From NCBI GenBank assembly GCA_002347475.1, contig DDXI01000070.1:1-9082 (forward strand): a DNA stretch of 9,082 nucleotides. The letters are read 5' to 3'. Both the position numbers and the translations under genes were made by a program. Every line of letters starts with the position of its first letter. Position 1 is the first letter of the stretch. The stretch comes from Peptococcaceae bacterium UBA2264 (lineage in GTDB: Bacteria > Bacillota > Desulfitobacteriia > Desulfitobacteriales > Desulfitobacteriaceae). Below the pieces are notes generated by a model. The model was not told where the DNA came from. It saw only the letters and a program-made list of their open reading frames with translations, and did no database searches. Shown one piece after another: positions 1 through 5,502 of the stretch.

Positions 1-2
1 AA

Positions 3-698
3 CAATTTGACAGTGGGGCAAAAATCATTGTGCCGTATCTCCTGCATGAAGGTATCAAGAATCTGGCTGCCCTGCTGATTACTCACGAACATCAGGATCA
101 TCTGGGAGGGGCGCAGACTGTGCTGGAAAATATCCCTGTTGCCTGGGTGGGTGTCCCGGCTGTAGACCAGAGACTATCTAATCAGCAGTGGAGCGAGGGT
201 TTAGCAACCGGTATCCTGGATTCTTCCGAATACTTTCGCCTCCTGCAAAGCGGGGACAGGATAGTCCTGGATTCGGGGATTTTTCTGGAGGTTCTGGCTC
301 CCCTAAAAGTACTTGAGGGTACCAGTTCCGATCCCAATAATAATTCTCTGGTTCTGAGACTTAACTATCAAGAAAGCAGTGTCCTGTTGACTGGTGACAT
401 GGAGCAGGAAGAGATGGAGACCATAGCAGCTGCCGGACTGGACTATGAGGCTGATTTTTTCAAACAGCCTCATCATGGCAGTGCTACTTCCCTGGCGGAG
501 CCCTGGTTGGATGCTATTCTGCCCCGGGCTGTCATTATCAGCGTTGGCAAGAATTCCTTTGGGCATCCCTCACCCCAGGTATTGCAGTATTGGGCCGACC
601 GACAGATACCAATCTACCGGACAGATCAGGACGGGACGATCAGATTAAGGCTTGATCCTCAGGGAGGAGCAGAGATTATCTCTGCTCGGGCAAACTGA
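3..698 (+). CDS. comEC: ComEC/Rec2 competence protein, C-terminal metallo-beta-lactamase-like domain (5'-truncated)
   Basis: The reading frame is open from the window edge (first full codon at 3), so this is the C-terminal part of a longer gene; the GTG at 30 is internal and not a real start. The fragment is a metallo-beta-lactamase-fold domain like that at the end of ComEC. Visible motifs in order are the metal-binding THEHQDH (HxHxDH, nt 81-101), LTGDME, QPHHGS, the SVGKNSFGHPSP segment and the closing RTDQDGTIRL, all in the order expected for ComEC-family C-termini. In the family, the membrane part forms the DNA-uptake channel and this extracellular domain is thought to degrade the non-transported strand. 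The channel part lies outside the window. holA follows after 61 nt, the arrangement known from Bacillus. A stand-alone hydrolase is less likely because the frame runs past the edge and holA follows. Confidence 0.9.
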   Translation, partial: QFDSGAKIIVPYLLHEGIKNLAALLITHEHQDHLGGAQTVLENIPVAWVGVPAVDQRLSNQQWSEGLATGILDSSEYFRLLQSGDRIVLDSGIFLEVLAPLKVLEGTSSDPNNNSLVLRLNYQESSVLLTGDMEQEEMETIAAAGLDYEADFFKQPHHGSATSLAEPWLDAILPRAVIISVGKNSFGHPSPQVLQYWADRQIPIYRTDQDGTIRLRLDPQGGAEIISARAN

Positions 699-759
699 CA
701 AAACATTTTTGCGCTATCTGCTGTTTATCAGTTAAAATGAGGAGGGGAGTGATTAAGAG

Positions 760-1764
760 ATGCAGGAAATCCAACATATCAGGGAGGCGGTACGGCAGGA
801 GAAGATCCCGGCGGTTTATCTGTGGCATAGCGAAGATCGTTTCTTAATCCTGCAAGCCCTATTGGAATTGAAGAAATACTATTTAAAAGGAGATCCTTCG
901 GGCAGCGGGATTGAGGTTCTTTCGGCCAGGGACTGGAGTCCTGCGGATATAGTTACGGCGGCTAATACGGTTTCCTTTTTTCAAAAACGGCTGGTCATAG
1001 TAGAGGATGCTTCCTTGTATCAGGAAACCCAGCCGGAGGACCTGAAGTTTTTCCAGGCTTATTTAAGTAATCCTAATCCTGATGCCTGTCTGCTGTTTAT
1101 AGCTGAAAAGGTCCACAAAGGACGTAAGTTTTACAAAATTATGGAAAGAAACGGAACTGTTTATGAATTTGTCATTCCCAAACGGATGGGGGAATGGGAA
1201 GTCTGGCTGACAAGAGAGCTGCAGGAGAGGGGCAAGAGCATGTCCGCTCCAACGATGCTCTTTTTTCTGGATTGGGCCGGGCACAGGCCGGGTGTTTTAA
1301 GCCAGGAATTAGACAAGTTGGCTGTTTATTTGGGGGAGACAGAAACAGCTATCAAAGAAGATGATATCAGGGCCATAACAACGAGAACAGTTGAAGCCAA
1401 TATTTTTGAGATGCTGAATGCTGTTGCCCAGCGTAAAATTGATCAGGCTCTGCAAAGGCTCCATGAGGTTTTGCGTGAGGAGCATCCTCTCAAGATTCTG
1501 ACCCTTCTTGTCCGACAGGTTCGTTTGCTCCTGGGTGCCGCTGTCTGGCGGCGGCGGGGAGAAAATGCCGTCGGTTTAACAGCTGCTTTAGGGATCAGGT
1601 CTTCTTATGAAGCCCAAAAGATTTGGACACAGTCACAGAGAGTATCTGAGGAGCTTCTGGTTAAAGAACTCCAGGAATGTCTGAGGACGGAAATCGCTTT
1701 GAAAACTGGGGCTGGAGATCCTGTCCTTCTGATTGAACTGATGCTTATCAGGTTTTGCCGCTGA
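760..1764 (+). CDS. holA: DNA polymerase III subunit delta (clamp loader)
   Basis: This 334-residue protein matches the usual length of bacterial HolA (about 330-345). HolA is the clamp-loader wrench that opens the DnaN sliding clamp in the cytoplasm. The N-terminus carries the degenerate nucleotide-binding-like segment VYLWHSEDRFL (residues about 19-29), followed by SFFQKRLVIVEDA, typical of the AAA+-like domain I. The middle holds LDWAGHRPGVLSQELDKLAVY, and the C-terminal collar domain contains HPLKILTLLVRQVRLLL and ends GDPVLLIELMLIRFCR, all HolA-like. The ATG at 760 is preceded by a GGAGGGGAG Shine-Dalgarno site (741-749). It lies 61 nt after comEC on the same strand, and this pairing is a conserved Firmicutes arrangement. 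It is probably co-transcribed with comEC, as no convincing terminator was seen between them. Confidence 0.95.
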   Translation: MQEIQHIREAVRQEKIPAVYLWHSEDRFLILQALLELKKYYLKGDPSGSGIEVLSARDWSPADIVTAANTVSFFQKRLVIVEDASLYQETQPEDLKFFQAYLSNPNPDACLLFIAEKVHKGRKFYKIMERNGTVYEFVIPKRMGEWEVWLTRELQERGKSMSAPTMLFFLDWAGHRPGVLSQELDKLAVYLGETETAIKEDDIRAITTRTVEANIFEMLNAVAQRKIDQALQRLHEVLREEHPLKILTLLVRQVRLLLGAAVWRRRGENAVGLTAALGIRSSYEAQKIWTQSQRVSEELLVKELQECLRTEIALKTGAGDPVLLIELMLIRFCR

Positions 1765-1998
1765 CCGGAAAACACAGGGGCTGTGATTATTCACCTGCCG
1801 GCGGTTAGAAAAAAAATAAAAAAAATTTACTTAATAAACAATTTATGCAAAATAAGTGCCAATTAATTAGTAATATATGTAAGATACTTGTTAATTTCTG
1901 AAAAAATAACGAGAATTAGCTCTTATAACAGAAGGAAACTAATTTATTATGTCGAAGAAGGAAAGTTAGATAATTATCTTATGACAGGGAGGGTTGTC
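1765..1998. other. AT-rich intergenic region between holA and the unknown protein
   Basis: This gap of about 230 nt is strongly AT-rich from 1805 onward, with A-runs at 1808-1827. It contains no rRNA or tRNA-like structure that I can recognise and no clear terminator hairpin after holA. The last 111 nt (1888-1998) are open in frame with the next gene from a TTG, but lack a Shine-Dalgarno site and show no conserved-looking protein features. It probably carries the promoter of the downstream gene; several weak -10-like hexamers are present and none can be chosen with confidence. Confidence 0.6.
1987..1993 (+). promoter_or_regulatory. Shine-Dalgarno site deciding the start of the unknown protein
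   Basis: The purine run GGGAGGG lies 5 nt before the ATG at 1999. The upstream TTG at 1888 has no comparable site, so translation is assigned to start at 1999 and not at 1888. Confidence 0.75.
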
Positions 1999-2658
1999 AT
2001 GACAGACCTGATGAGTATAAGTGAGCAATGGGAACAGGCCCTGCGGCAGATCAAGGCTGTCACGGCTGTCCGGATCAACGTCAATAACTTGGGAGAAATA
2101 GAAGAAATACATATTTTGGCAGGTGCGGGGCGCCCCCCCAAGCAGATTGTTAGGGATATCGAGTCTACCTTAGAGGCCCAGTTTGGAATACAGGTAGATC
2201 ACAAGAAAATAAGTGTGGCCCAAGTAGAAGAAGATCAGGAAGGGGCTGTTTCGCTTACAGAGTATTCCCGGCCCAAATTAGTCGGGATATCTCTCAAAAC
2301 AGCCAGTGGTTCGGCCGAAGTAAAGGTAGAATTGTTGATCGGGGAAAAGTCTATTGAAGGGGTAGCTCAAGGTCCTTCATCTTCTTATAACAGATCGCGG
2401 CTGTTTGTGGAAGCTACTATCAAAGCGCTGGCGCCCCTGACCATGGATAATTATCTTTTTGTCATGGAGGATGTCAAGATTACCAATTTAGCCAGGAAAC
2501 AGATTGCTTTAGTTTCCGTTACAATGATGGCTTCCGGTGGAGAACAATCTTTAGCCGGATGTGCCTATGTCAAGAATGATGACCGGGAGGCGGTTGTCAA
2601 GGCTACTCTTGATGCGGTTAACCGTACAATACGTTTTTCCAGAAATAATTATTTGTAG
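1999..2658 (+). CDS. Conserved-type protein of unknown function with duplicated C-terminal module
   Basis: This is a 219-residue soluble protein with no signal peptide and no membrane segment. I do not recognise a named family, though the segment GRPPKQIVRDIES (residues 44-56) followed by FGIQVDHKKISVAQ (62-75) has the look of a conserved motif block seen in uncharacterised Firmicutes proteins (recollection, not a search). Residues 1-76 form an alpha/beta N-terminal part. From about residue 90 there seem to be two similar units: one with VKVELLIGEKSIEGVAQG then an R...VEATIKAL helix, the other with VSVTMMASGGEQSLAGCA then an R...VKATLDAV helix. The pattern of strands, a conserved G-x-A and an ATxxA helix recalls small RNA- or ligand-binding folds, but function is not inferred. 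The ATG at 1999 was chosen for its Shine-Dalgarno site; an in-frame TTG at 1888 would add 37 residues. It stands between holA and the HD-GYP block, with about 140 nt before the next small ORF. Confidence 0.85.
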   Translation: MTDLMSISEQWEQALRQIKAVTAVRINVNNLGEIEEIHILAGAGRPPKQIVRDIESTLEAQFGIQVDHKKISVAQVEEDQEGAVSLTEYSRPKLVGISLKTASGSAEVKVELLIGEKSIEGVAQGPSSSYNRSRLFVEATIKALAPLTMDNYLFVMEDVKITNLARKQIALVSVTMMASGGEQSLAGCAYVKNDDREAVVKATLDAVNRTIRFSRNNYL

Positions 2659-2680
2659 GAATTTGGCCGACTGGCATCTC

Positions 2681-2692
2681 AATTAGCTAATT
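2681..2692. repeat. 12-bp perfect palindrome
   Basis: AATTAGCTAATT is perfectly self-complementary and lies 23 nt after the unknown gene, followed by AATTATTT. It could be a protein-binding site or part of a weak terminator. With AT-rich composition it may also be chance. Confidence 0.35.
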
Positions 2693-2730
2693 AATTATTT
2701 GCGAAAGAACTCTGTTTAATTCCCCTACAT

Positions 2731-2757
2731 AGCGAAGCGGAAAAGACAGCGGAGCGG
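2731..2757 (+). repeat. Imperfect 10-bp direct repeat upstream of the small ORF
   Basis: AGCGAAGCGG (2731-2740) recurs as AGCGGAGCGG (2748-2757) with one mismatch and a 17-bp period. The second copy overlaps the start of the hairpin at 2754. Together they supply three GCGG tetramers that could pair alternatively with the CCGC just before the small ORF start codon. A role as operator or alternative RNA pairing partner is inference. Confidence 0.45.
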
Positions 2758-2799
2758 TAAAACTTGTCCATTGAAAATAAATTCAAGGAGGTTTACCGC
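2754..2799 (+). promoter_or_regulatory. Leader hairpin sequestering the Shine-Dalgarno site of the small ORF
   Basis: GCGGTAAA (2754-2761) is a perfect inverted match to TTTACCGC (2792-2799). Inside it, TCC (2767-2769) can pair with GGA (2787-2789) and TTGAA (2771-2775) with TTCAA (2782-2786) around the loop AATAAA (2776-2781). The whole Shine-Dalgarno site AAGGAGG (2785-2791) lies on the right arm or its internal loop, and the outer stem ends one base before the ATG. There is no T-run after it, so it is not a terminator. It looks like a translational control hairpin; the trigger is unknown. Confidence 0.6.
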
Positions 2800-2874
2800 A
2801 TGAGCAAATTATTCAAGGTGATCACTGTTCTCGTCACCCTGGTTCTTGCCGGTGGCGCGCACTTTAAATATTAA
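2800..2874 (+). CDS. 24-residue hydrophobic small ORF, signal-peptide-like
   Basis: The ATG at 2800 has a full-strength AAGGAGG Shine-Dalgarno site 8 nt upstream and the frame closes with TAA at 2872. The peptide starts MSKLFK (two lysines), continues with a hydrophobic core containing VITVLVTLVLAGGA and ends with the four residues HFKY. This is the layout of a secretion signal with a very short tail, or of a one-pass membrane peptide. LVLAG resembles a lipobox, but the Cys that would carry lipid is a Gly. It lies 48 nt before the HD-GYP gene on the same strand, so they may be co-transcribed. Possible roles are a pheromone precursor, a small membrane regulator of the neighbouring sensor, a leader peptide for translational coupling, or the remnant of a truncated lipoprotein. 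I do not recognise it. The ribosome site and hairpin make translation plausible; function is open. Confidence 0.6.
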   Translation: MSKLFKVITVLVTLVLAGGAHFKY

Positions 2875-2922
2875 GTTCTGATTGTGATTGCTTGTCGGTC
2901 AATATAATTTCAGAGGTGCTAT

Positions 2923-4263
2923 ATGAAAACCTTACCTAAAGCTTGTCAACTTTTTATTATGTTCATAATCTTAATAGCTATAGGAATTTTGTCTTGGGCA
3001 GTTTTTCATACTGCATGGACAAGAGACACGATAGTTAATCTTCTGGTATTTGTAATTCTTGCAGTTATCAGTGAATCCTTGCCTGTGGCTTTACCCAAAG
3101 GTGGTTATGTGACCGTAACATACACTATTGTGCTATCCTCTGCTGCGCTATTTCCCTTGGGAATAACACTATTAGTGGTAGTATTAGGTGCACTTTTTGT
3201 TTTTGGGAAGGCTGCAGGGGGCGAACCACTGTATAAAAAAATATTTAATGCCTCACAATTTGTAGTATCAGTGGCTTGCGCATACGGTATTTTCGGATTC
3301 ACAGGGGACAAGATATTTGCAATAAATTTGCACTGGGTAACTAATTATATTATAATGGCGCTTGTTTATCTTTTTATCAATATAACTATTGTAACTATTG
3401 CAATAGGGTTGACACAAAAAAAATCTCCCTGGTCCATCTGGTTAAGTAATATCAAATGGGCAGTACCTAATTTTATGGCTCTTGCCCCTCTGGGAATGCT
3501 CTTAGCATTGATCTATCAGAATTTTGGTATCTGGGGGCTTATTTTGCTTTTTGTTCCGCTTTTGCTTTCACGCCATTCTTTCCAGCTTTACATAGATTTG
3601 CGGGAAAATTATCTGAACACGGTTGAAGCTTTAGTGCAGGCCCTTGAGGCCAAGGATACCTATACCAGCGGCCATTCTTCCCGGGTAGGAAAACTGGCGG
3701 CTGCTATGGCTGAAGAGATGAACATGAGTGAGGAAAAAATGGAGTTTCTCAAATATGCCTCTGTGCTCCATGATGTGGGTAAAATCGGAGTCAGTGAGTT
3801 TATCCTGAATAAGAAAGAAAAACTGCTTGATTCAGAGTGGGAATCTATCCGCAATCATCCGGTTATCGGCCAAGAAATTATTAAAAAAATAAAAATAATG
3901 TATGATATTGGCCAAGTAACCCGTCATCATCATGAGCGTTATGATGGCAAGGGGTATCCGGACGGACTTAAAGGTGAGAAGATTCCTTTGGAGTCGAGGA
4001 TTATTGCTGTAGCAGATACTTATGATGCCATGACTTCCAACCGCAGTTACCGCAATGCTAAAACTCATGAAGAAGCTGTGGCTGAACTTTGTCGAGTTGC
4101 CGGAACACAGCTTGATCCAAGTTTGGTGGAAATATTTTGCAATGTAGCATCTGAAGTAGTATCTGAGGAATTGGCGGCAGTGCCGTCTCCTAATTCTGCC
4201 GCCAGTGCTATTGTAGTAGCCGATAATGCGGATAGAGCTCCAAAAGTATCTTTTAATCATTAA
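2923..4263 (+). CDS. Membrane HD-GYP domain protein, probable c-di-GMP phosphodiesterase
   Basis: The protein has 446 residues. Residues 1-220 form a multi-pass membrane sensor with about eight hydrophobic segments (roughly 8-28, 37-57, 63-79, 80-95, 109-126, 138-162, 178-198, 200-217). Residues about 230-410 are an HD-GYP domain, which in the family cleaves cyclic di-GMP using a two- or three-metal centre. The expected ligands are visible: H251 in SGHSSRV, H283-D284 in LHDVGKIGV, H312 in NHPVIGQEI, H335-H336 in the HHHERYDGKGYP block (GYP at 344-346) and D365 in VADTYDAMTS. The catalytic set is thus complete, so activity is likely. Residues 411-446 are an Ala/Ser/Val-rich tail of no known role. 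The ATG at 2923 has an AGAGGTG site (2912-2918). The small ORF precedes it and a DUF5317-like gene follows after 41 nt. The sensor-encoding half is clearly more AT-rich than the catalytic half. The sensed signal is unknown. Confidence 0.92.
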   Translation: MKTLPKACQLFIMFIILIAIGILSWAVFHTAWTRDTIVNLLVFVILAVISESLPVALPKGGYVTVTYTIVLSSAALFPLGITLLVVVLGALFVFGKAAGGEPLYKKIFNASQFVVSVACAYGIFGFTGDKIFAINLHWVTNYIIMALVYLFINITIVTIAIGLTQKKSPWSIWLSNIKWAVPNFMALAPLGMLLALIYQNFGIWGLILLFVPLLLSRHSFQLYIDLRENYLNTVEALVQALEAKDTYTSGHSSRVGKLAAAMAEEMNMSEEKMEFLKYASVLHDVGKIGVSEFILNKKEKLLDSEWESIRNHPVIGQEIIKKIKIMYDIGQVTRHHHERYDGKGYPDGLKGEKIPLESRIIAVADTYDAMTSNRSYRNAKTHEEAVAELCRVAGTQLDPSLVEIFCNVASEVVSEELAAVPSPNSAASAIVVADNADRAPKVSFNH

Positions 4264-4304
4264 TCATTGCAGTTAATAGTTGCCGTCAGGCGAAGAGGTA
4301 CAGT

Positions 4305-4835
4305 ATGTTAATAGAAACAGTGATCCTGGCCATTGTGGTCAGCCTTATCGAGGGAGGAAAAATCAGGCGCCTCGGCTGGCTGGAATTACGGGGGATTTGG
4401 TTGATACCGAGCGCCTGGGCCATCCAGATTGTTGTTTATTGGGCAGCAGTAAAAGGTATGGGCATGGGTCCGGATTGGGTCAGCCCGGTGCTGGATACGG
4501 CTTCCTATTTTTTATTGCTAATTTTTGCCGGGTATAATTGGTATGTAGCAGGGATGCGTATCCTGGCTTTGGGCATATTTCTGAATATGCTGGTTATAGC
4601 TCTAAACGGGGGAGTGATGCCGGTCGATCCTTTATATCTGCCGGAAGCCAGTCGTCAGGCTTTACTGGCGGGACAGGGAACTCATGGTTTATTGACTCCT
4701 GTAACCCATCTCAGCCTGTTGGCAGATCGGATTTACATATCCCTGGCAGGATTTGGTGAGCAAATTATCAGCATAGGGGATATTTTAATAGATGCCGGCA
4801 GTTTTCTGCTGGTTTACAAGACGATGGTTAGATAA
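4305..4835 (+). CDS. DUF5317-like membrane protein
   Basis: This 176-residue protein is mostly hydrophobic, with likely membrane segments near residues 3-16, 31-49, 65-80, 83-101 and 158-173. The NGGVMPV motif (residues 101-107) after a hydrophobic helix, and the EGGKIRRL turn near the N-terminus, match what I recall of the DUF5317 family, whose function is not known. The ATG at 4305 has an AGAGGT site (4294-4299). It starts 41 nt after the HD-GYP gene on the same strand with no terminator between, so the two are probably one operon. This suggests, but does not show, that it works with the sensor at the membrane. A frame-shifted ORF from 4280 overlaps it but lacks conserved features and is treated as a shadow. 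Confidence 0.8.
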   Translation: MLIETVILAIVVSLIEGGKIRRLGWLELRGIWLIPSAWAIQIVVYWAAVKGMGMGPDWVSPVLDTASYFLLLIFAGYNWYVAGMRILALGIFLNMLVIALNGGVMPVDPLYLPEASRQALLAGQGTHGLLTPVTHLSLLADRIYISLAGFGEQIISIGDILIDAGSFLLVYKTMVR

Positions 4836-4900
4836 GGAACAGGAAATTCAGATAGCCGGACAAAGTTAGCCGAAATTTATAAAAACAATATAATAATATA

Positions 4901-4920
4901 ATTATAAAGAATTATAAAGG
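4901..4920 (+). repeat. 10-bp tandem repeat
   Basis: ATTATAAAGA is directly followed by ATTATAAAGG, two near-identical copies next to the palindrome that starts at 4916. It may be slippage in an AT-rich gap. Confidence 0.4.
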
Positions 4921-4957
4921 GACAGTGTCGAAATTTTAGTTTCGGTACTGTCCCTTT
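4916..4957. repeat. 18-bp-stem palindrome, REP-like element or bidirectional terminator
   Basis: The left arm 4916-4933 (AAAGGGACAGTGTCGAAA) pairs with the right arm 4940-4957 (TTTCGGTACTGTCCCTTT) over all 18 positions, two of them G-U on the plus-strand RNA, around the loop TTTTAG. It lies between the convergent DUF5317 and rpsT genes, where a shared terminator would be useful, but only short T-stretches follow on either strand. GGGACAG...CTGTCCC ends recall dispersed palindromic repeats of many Firmicutes, some tied to REP-associated transposases. Whether other copies exist cannot be seen here. Confidence 0.7.
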
Positions 4958-5017
4958 GAATGATCCTGATCTTTTGTTCTTTTCTAAAATCATTCTCTTT
5001 CAGCTAAACGATATGCT

Positions 5018-5033
5018 GTCTGATTTATCAGAC
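5018..5033 (-). terminator. Short hairpin after rpsT, possible weak terminator
   Basis: GTCTGA and TCAGAC form a perfect 6-bp stem around the loop TTTA, 15 nt past the rpsT stop codon. No U-run follows on the minus strand, so termination here is doubtful; the stronger palindrome at 4916-4957 could do the job instead. Confidence 0.3.
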
Positions 5034-5047
5034 TCTCAATCCCGGGA

Positions 5048-5320
5048 TTAACCAGCCTGAGTAAACTTTTTGGCAAATTTCTTAGTCAGGCGGGATTTTT
5101 TTCTGGCGGCTAAGTTTTTATGAATCAAACCCTTGGAACCTGCTTTATCTAAAGCGCGGGTTACCTTTTTTAAAGTGGCTTGCGCTGTATCCTGGTCTGT
5201 ACTCAAGGATTCTTCAAAACGTCGGATTGCCGTCCGTAAAGTTGATTTAGCAGCAGCGTTTTTGATTGTACGAATTCTGGCTACTTCAACTCTTTTCAGA
5301 GCAGACTTGATGTTTGGCAT
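5048..5320 (-). CDS. rpsT: 30S ribosomal protein S20
   Basis: This 90-residue, very basic protein begins MPNIKSALKRV and contains RTIKNAAAKSTLRTAIRRFE, GLIHKNLAARKKSRLTKKF and a short C-terminal tail, the S20 pattern across its length. S20 binds 16S rRNA early in small-subunit assembly. The start at 5320 is preferred over the in-frame ATG at 5347, which would add nine residues, because S20 proteins begin with MPNIKSA or similar and because GGAGGGGG lies 8 nt upstream of it. It is on the minus strand, convergent with DUF5317 and divergent from murJ. In Bacillus, rpsT also lies close to holA; here about 3.3 kb of other genes lie between. Confidence 0.97.
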   Translation of the reverse strand: MPNIKSALKRVEVARIRTIKNAAAKSTLRTAIRRFEESLSTDQDTAQATLKKVTRALDKAGSKGLIHKNLAARKKSRLTKKFAKKFTQAG

Positions 5321-5328
5321 TGTGGTCA

Positions 5329-5336
5329 CCCCCTCC
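5329..5336 (-). promoter_or_regulatory. Shine-Dalgarno site deciding the rpsT start
   Basis: On the minus strand, GGAGGGGG is followed by an 8-nt spacer and the ATG at 5320. This site lies inside the extension read from the ATG at 5347, so it supports the shorter S20. Confidence 0.8.
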
Positions 5337-5367
5337 GGCAGCTTCATCTACAGTTTACACAAAAAAC

Positions 5368-5396
5368 ATTTTATCATCAGTTGCCTGCTTTAGCAA
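5368..5396 (-). promoter_or_regulatory. Predicted sigma-A promoter of rpsT
   Basis: On the minus strand, TTGCTA (5396-5391) and TAAAAT (5373-5368) are separated by exactly 17 nt, and a TG one base before the -10 gives an extended -10. Transcription would start near 5361, leaving a leader of about 40 nt that includes the Shine-Dalgarno site. Confidence 0.6.
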
Positions 5397-5434
5397 GAAT
5401 TATCAGGAATATAATAATTAAAAACAAAGAAACC

Positions 5435-5463
5435 TTTTACCTGCCGACAATAGATGTTATAAT
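5435..5463 (+). promoter_or_regulatory. Predicted extended -10 promoter of murJ
   Basis: TGTTATAAT (5455-5463) is a perfect extended -10 element. The -35 position 17 nt upstream (TTTTAC, 5435-5440) is poor, which is usual for extended -10 promoters. Transcription would start near 5470, about 33 nt before the murJ ATG. Confidence 0.6.
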
Positions 5464-5502
5464 TCGGAAAGCAGAAATGCTGTATGAGAAAGGATCAAAG
5501 GG

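Noticed and set aside
709..738. TTGCGC/TAAAAT promoter-like pair before holA
   Set aside because: Transcription would begin near 745, inside the Shine-Dalgarno site; read-through from comEC is simpler.
1950..1956. TGTCGAA, a Spo0A-box-like heptamer upstream of the unknown protein (another at 4926-4932)
   Set aside because: A 7-mer is expected about once or twice per window by chance, flanks do not match well and the second copy is part of the palindrome.
1948..1968. Micro-ORF MSKKES with an upstream AGAAGGA
   Set aside because: Only six codons, poor spacing to the purine run, and in an AT-rich gap; nothing supports translation.
2659..2799. c-di-GMP riboswitch upstream of the HD-GYP block
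   Set aside because: The GEMM-I signature segments (GGGCAAACC and GACGCAAAGC types) are absent and I cannot fit the GEMM-II pseudoknot.
2903..2908. TATAAT just before the HD-GYP start
   Set aside because: A start from it would leave under 10 nt of leader and cut into the ribosome site, and no -35 is found at 16-18 nt.
3832..4260. 142-residue open frame on the minus strand inside the HD-GYP gene
   Set aside because: It is antisense to a well-supported catalytic domain, has no family features and no convincing ribosome site.
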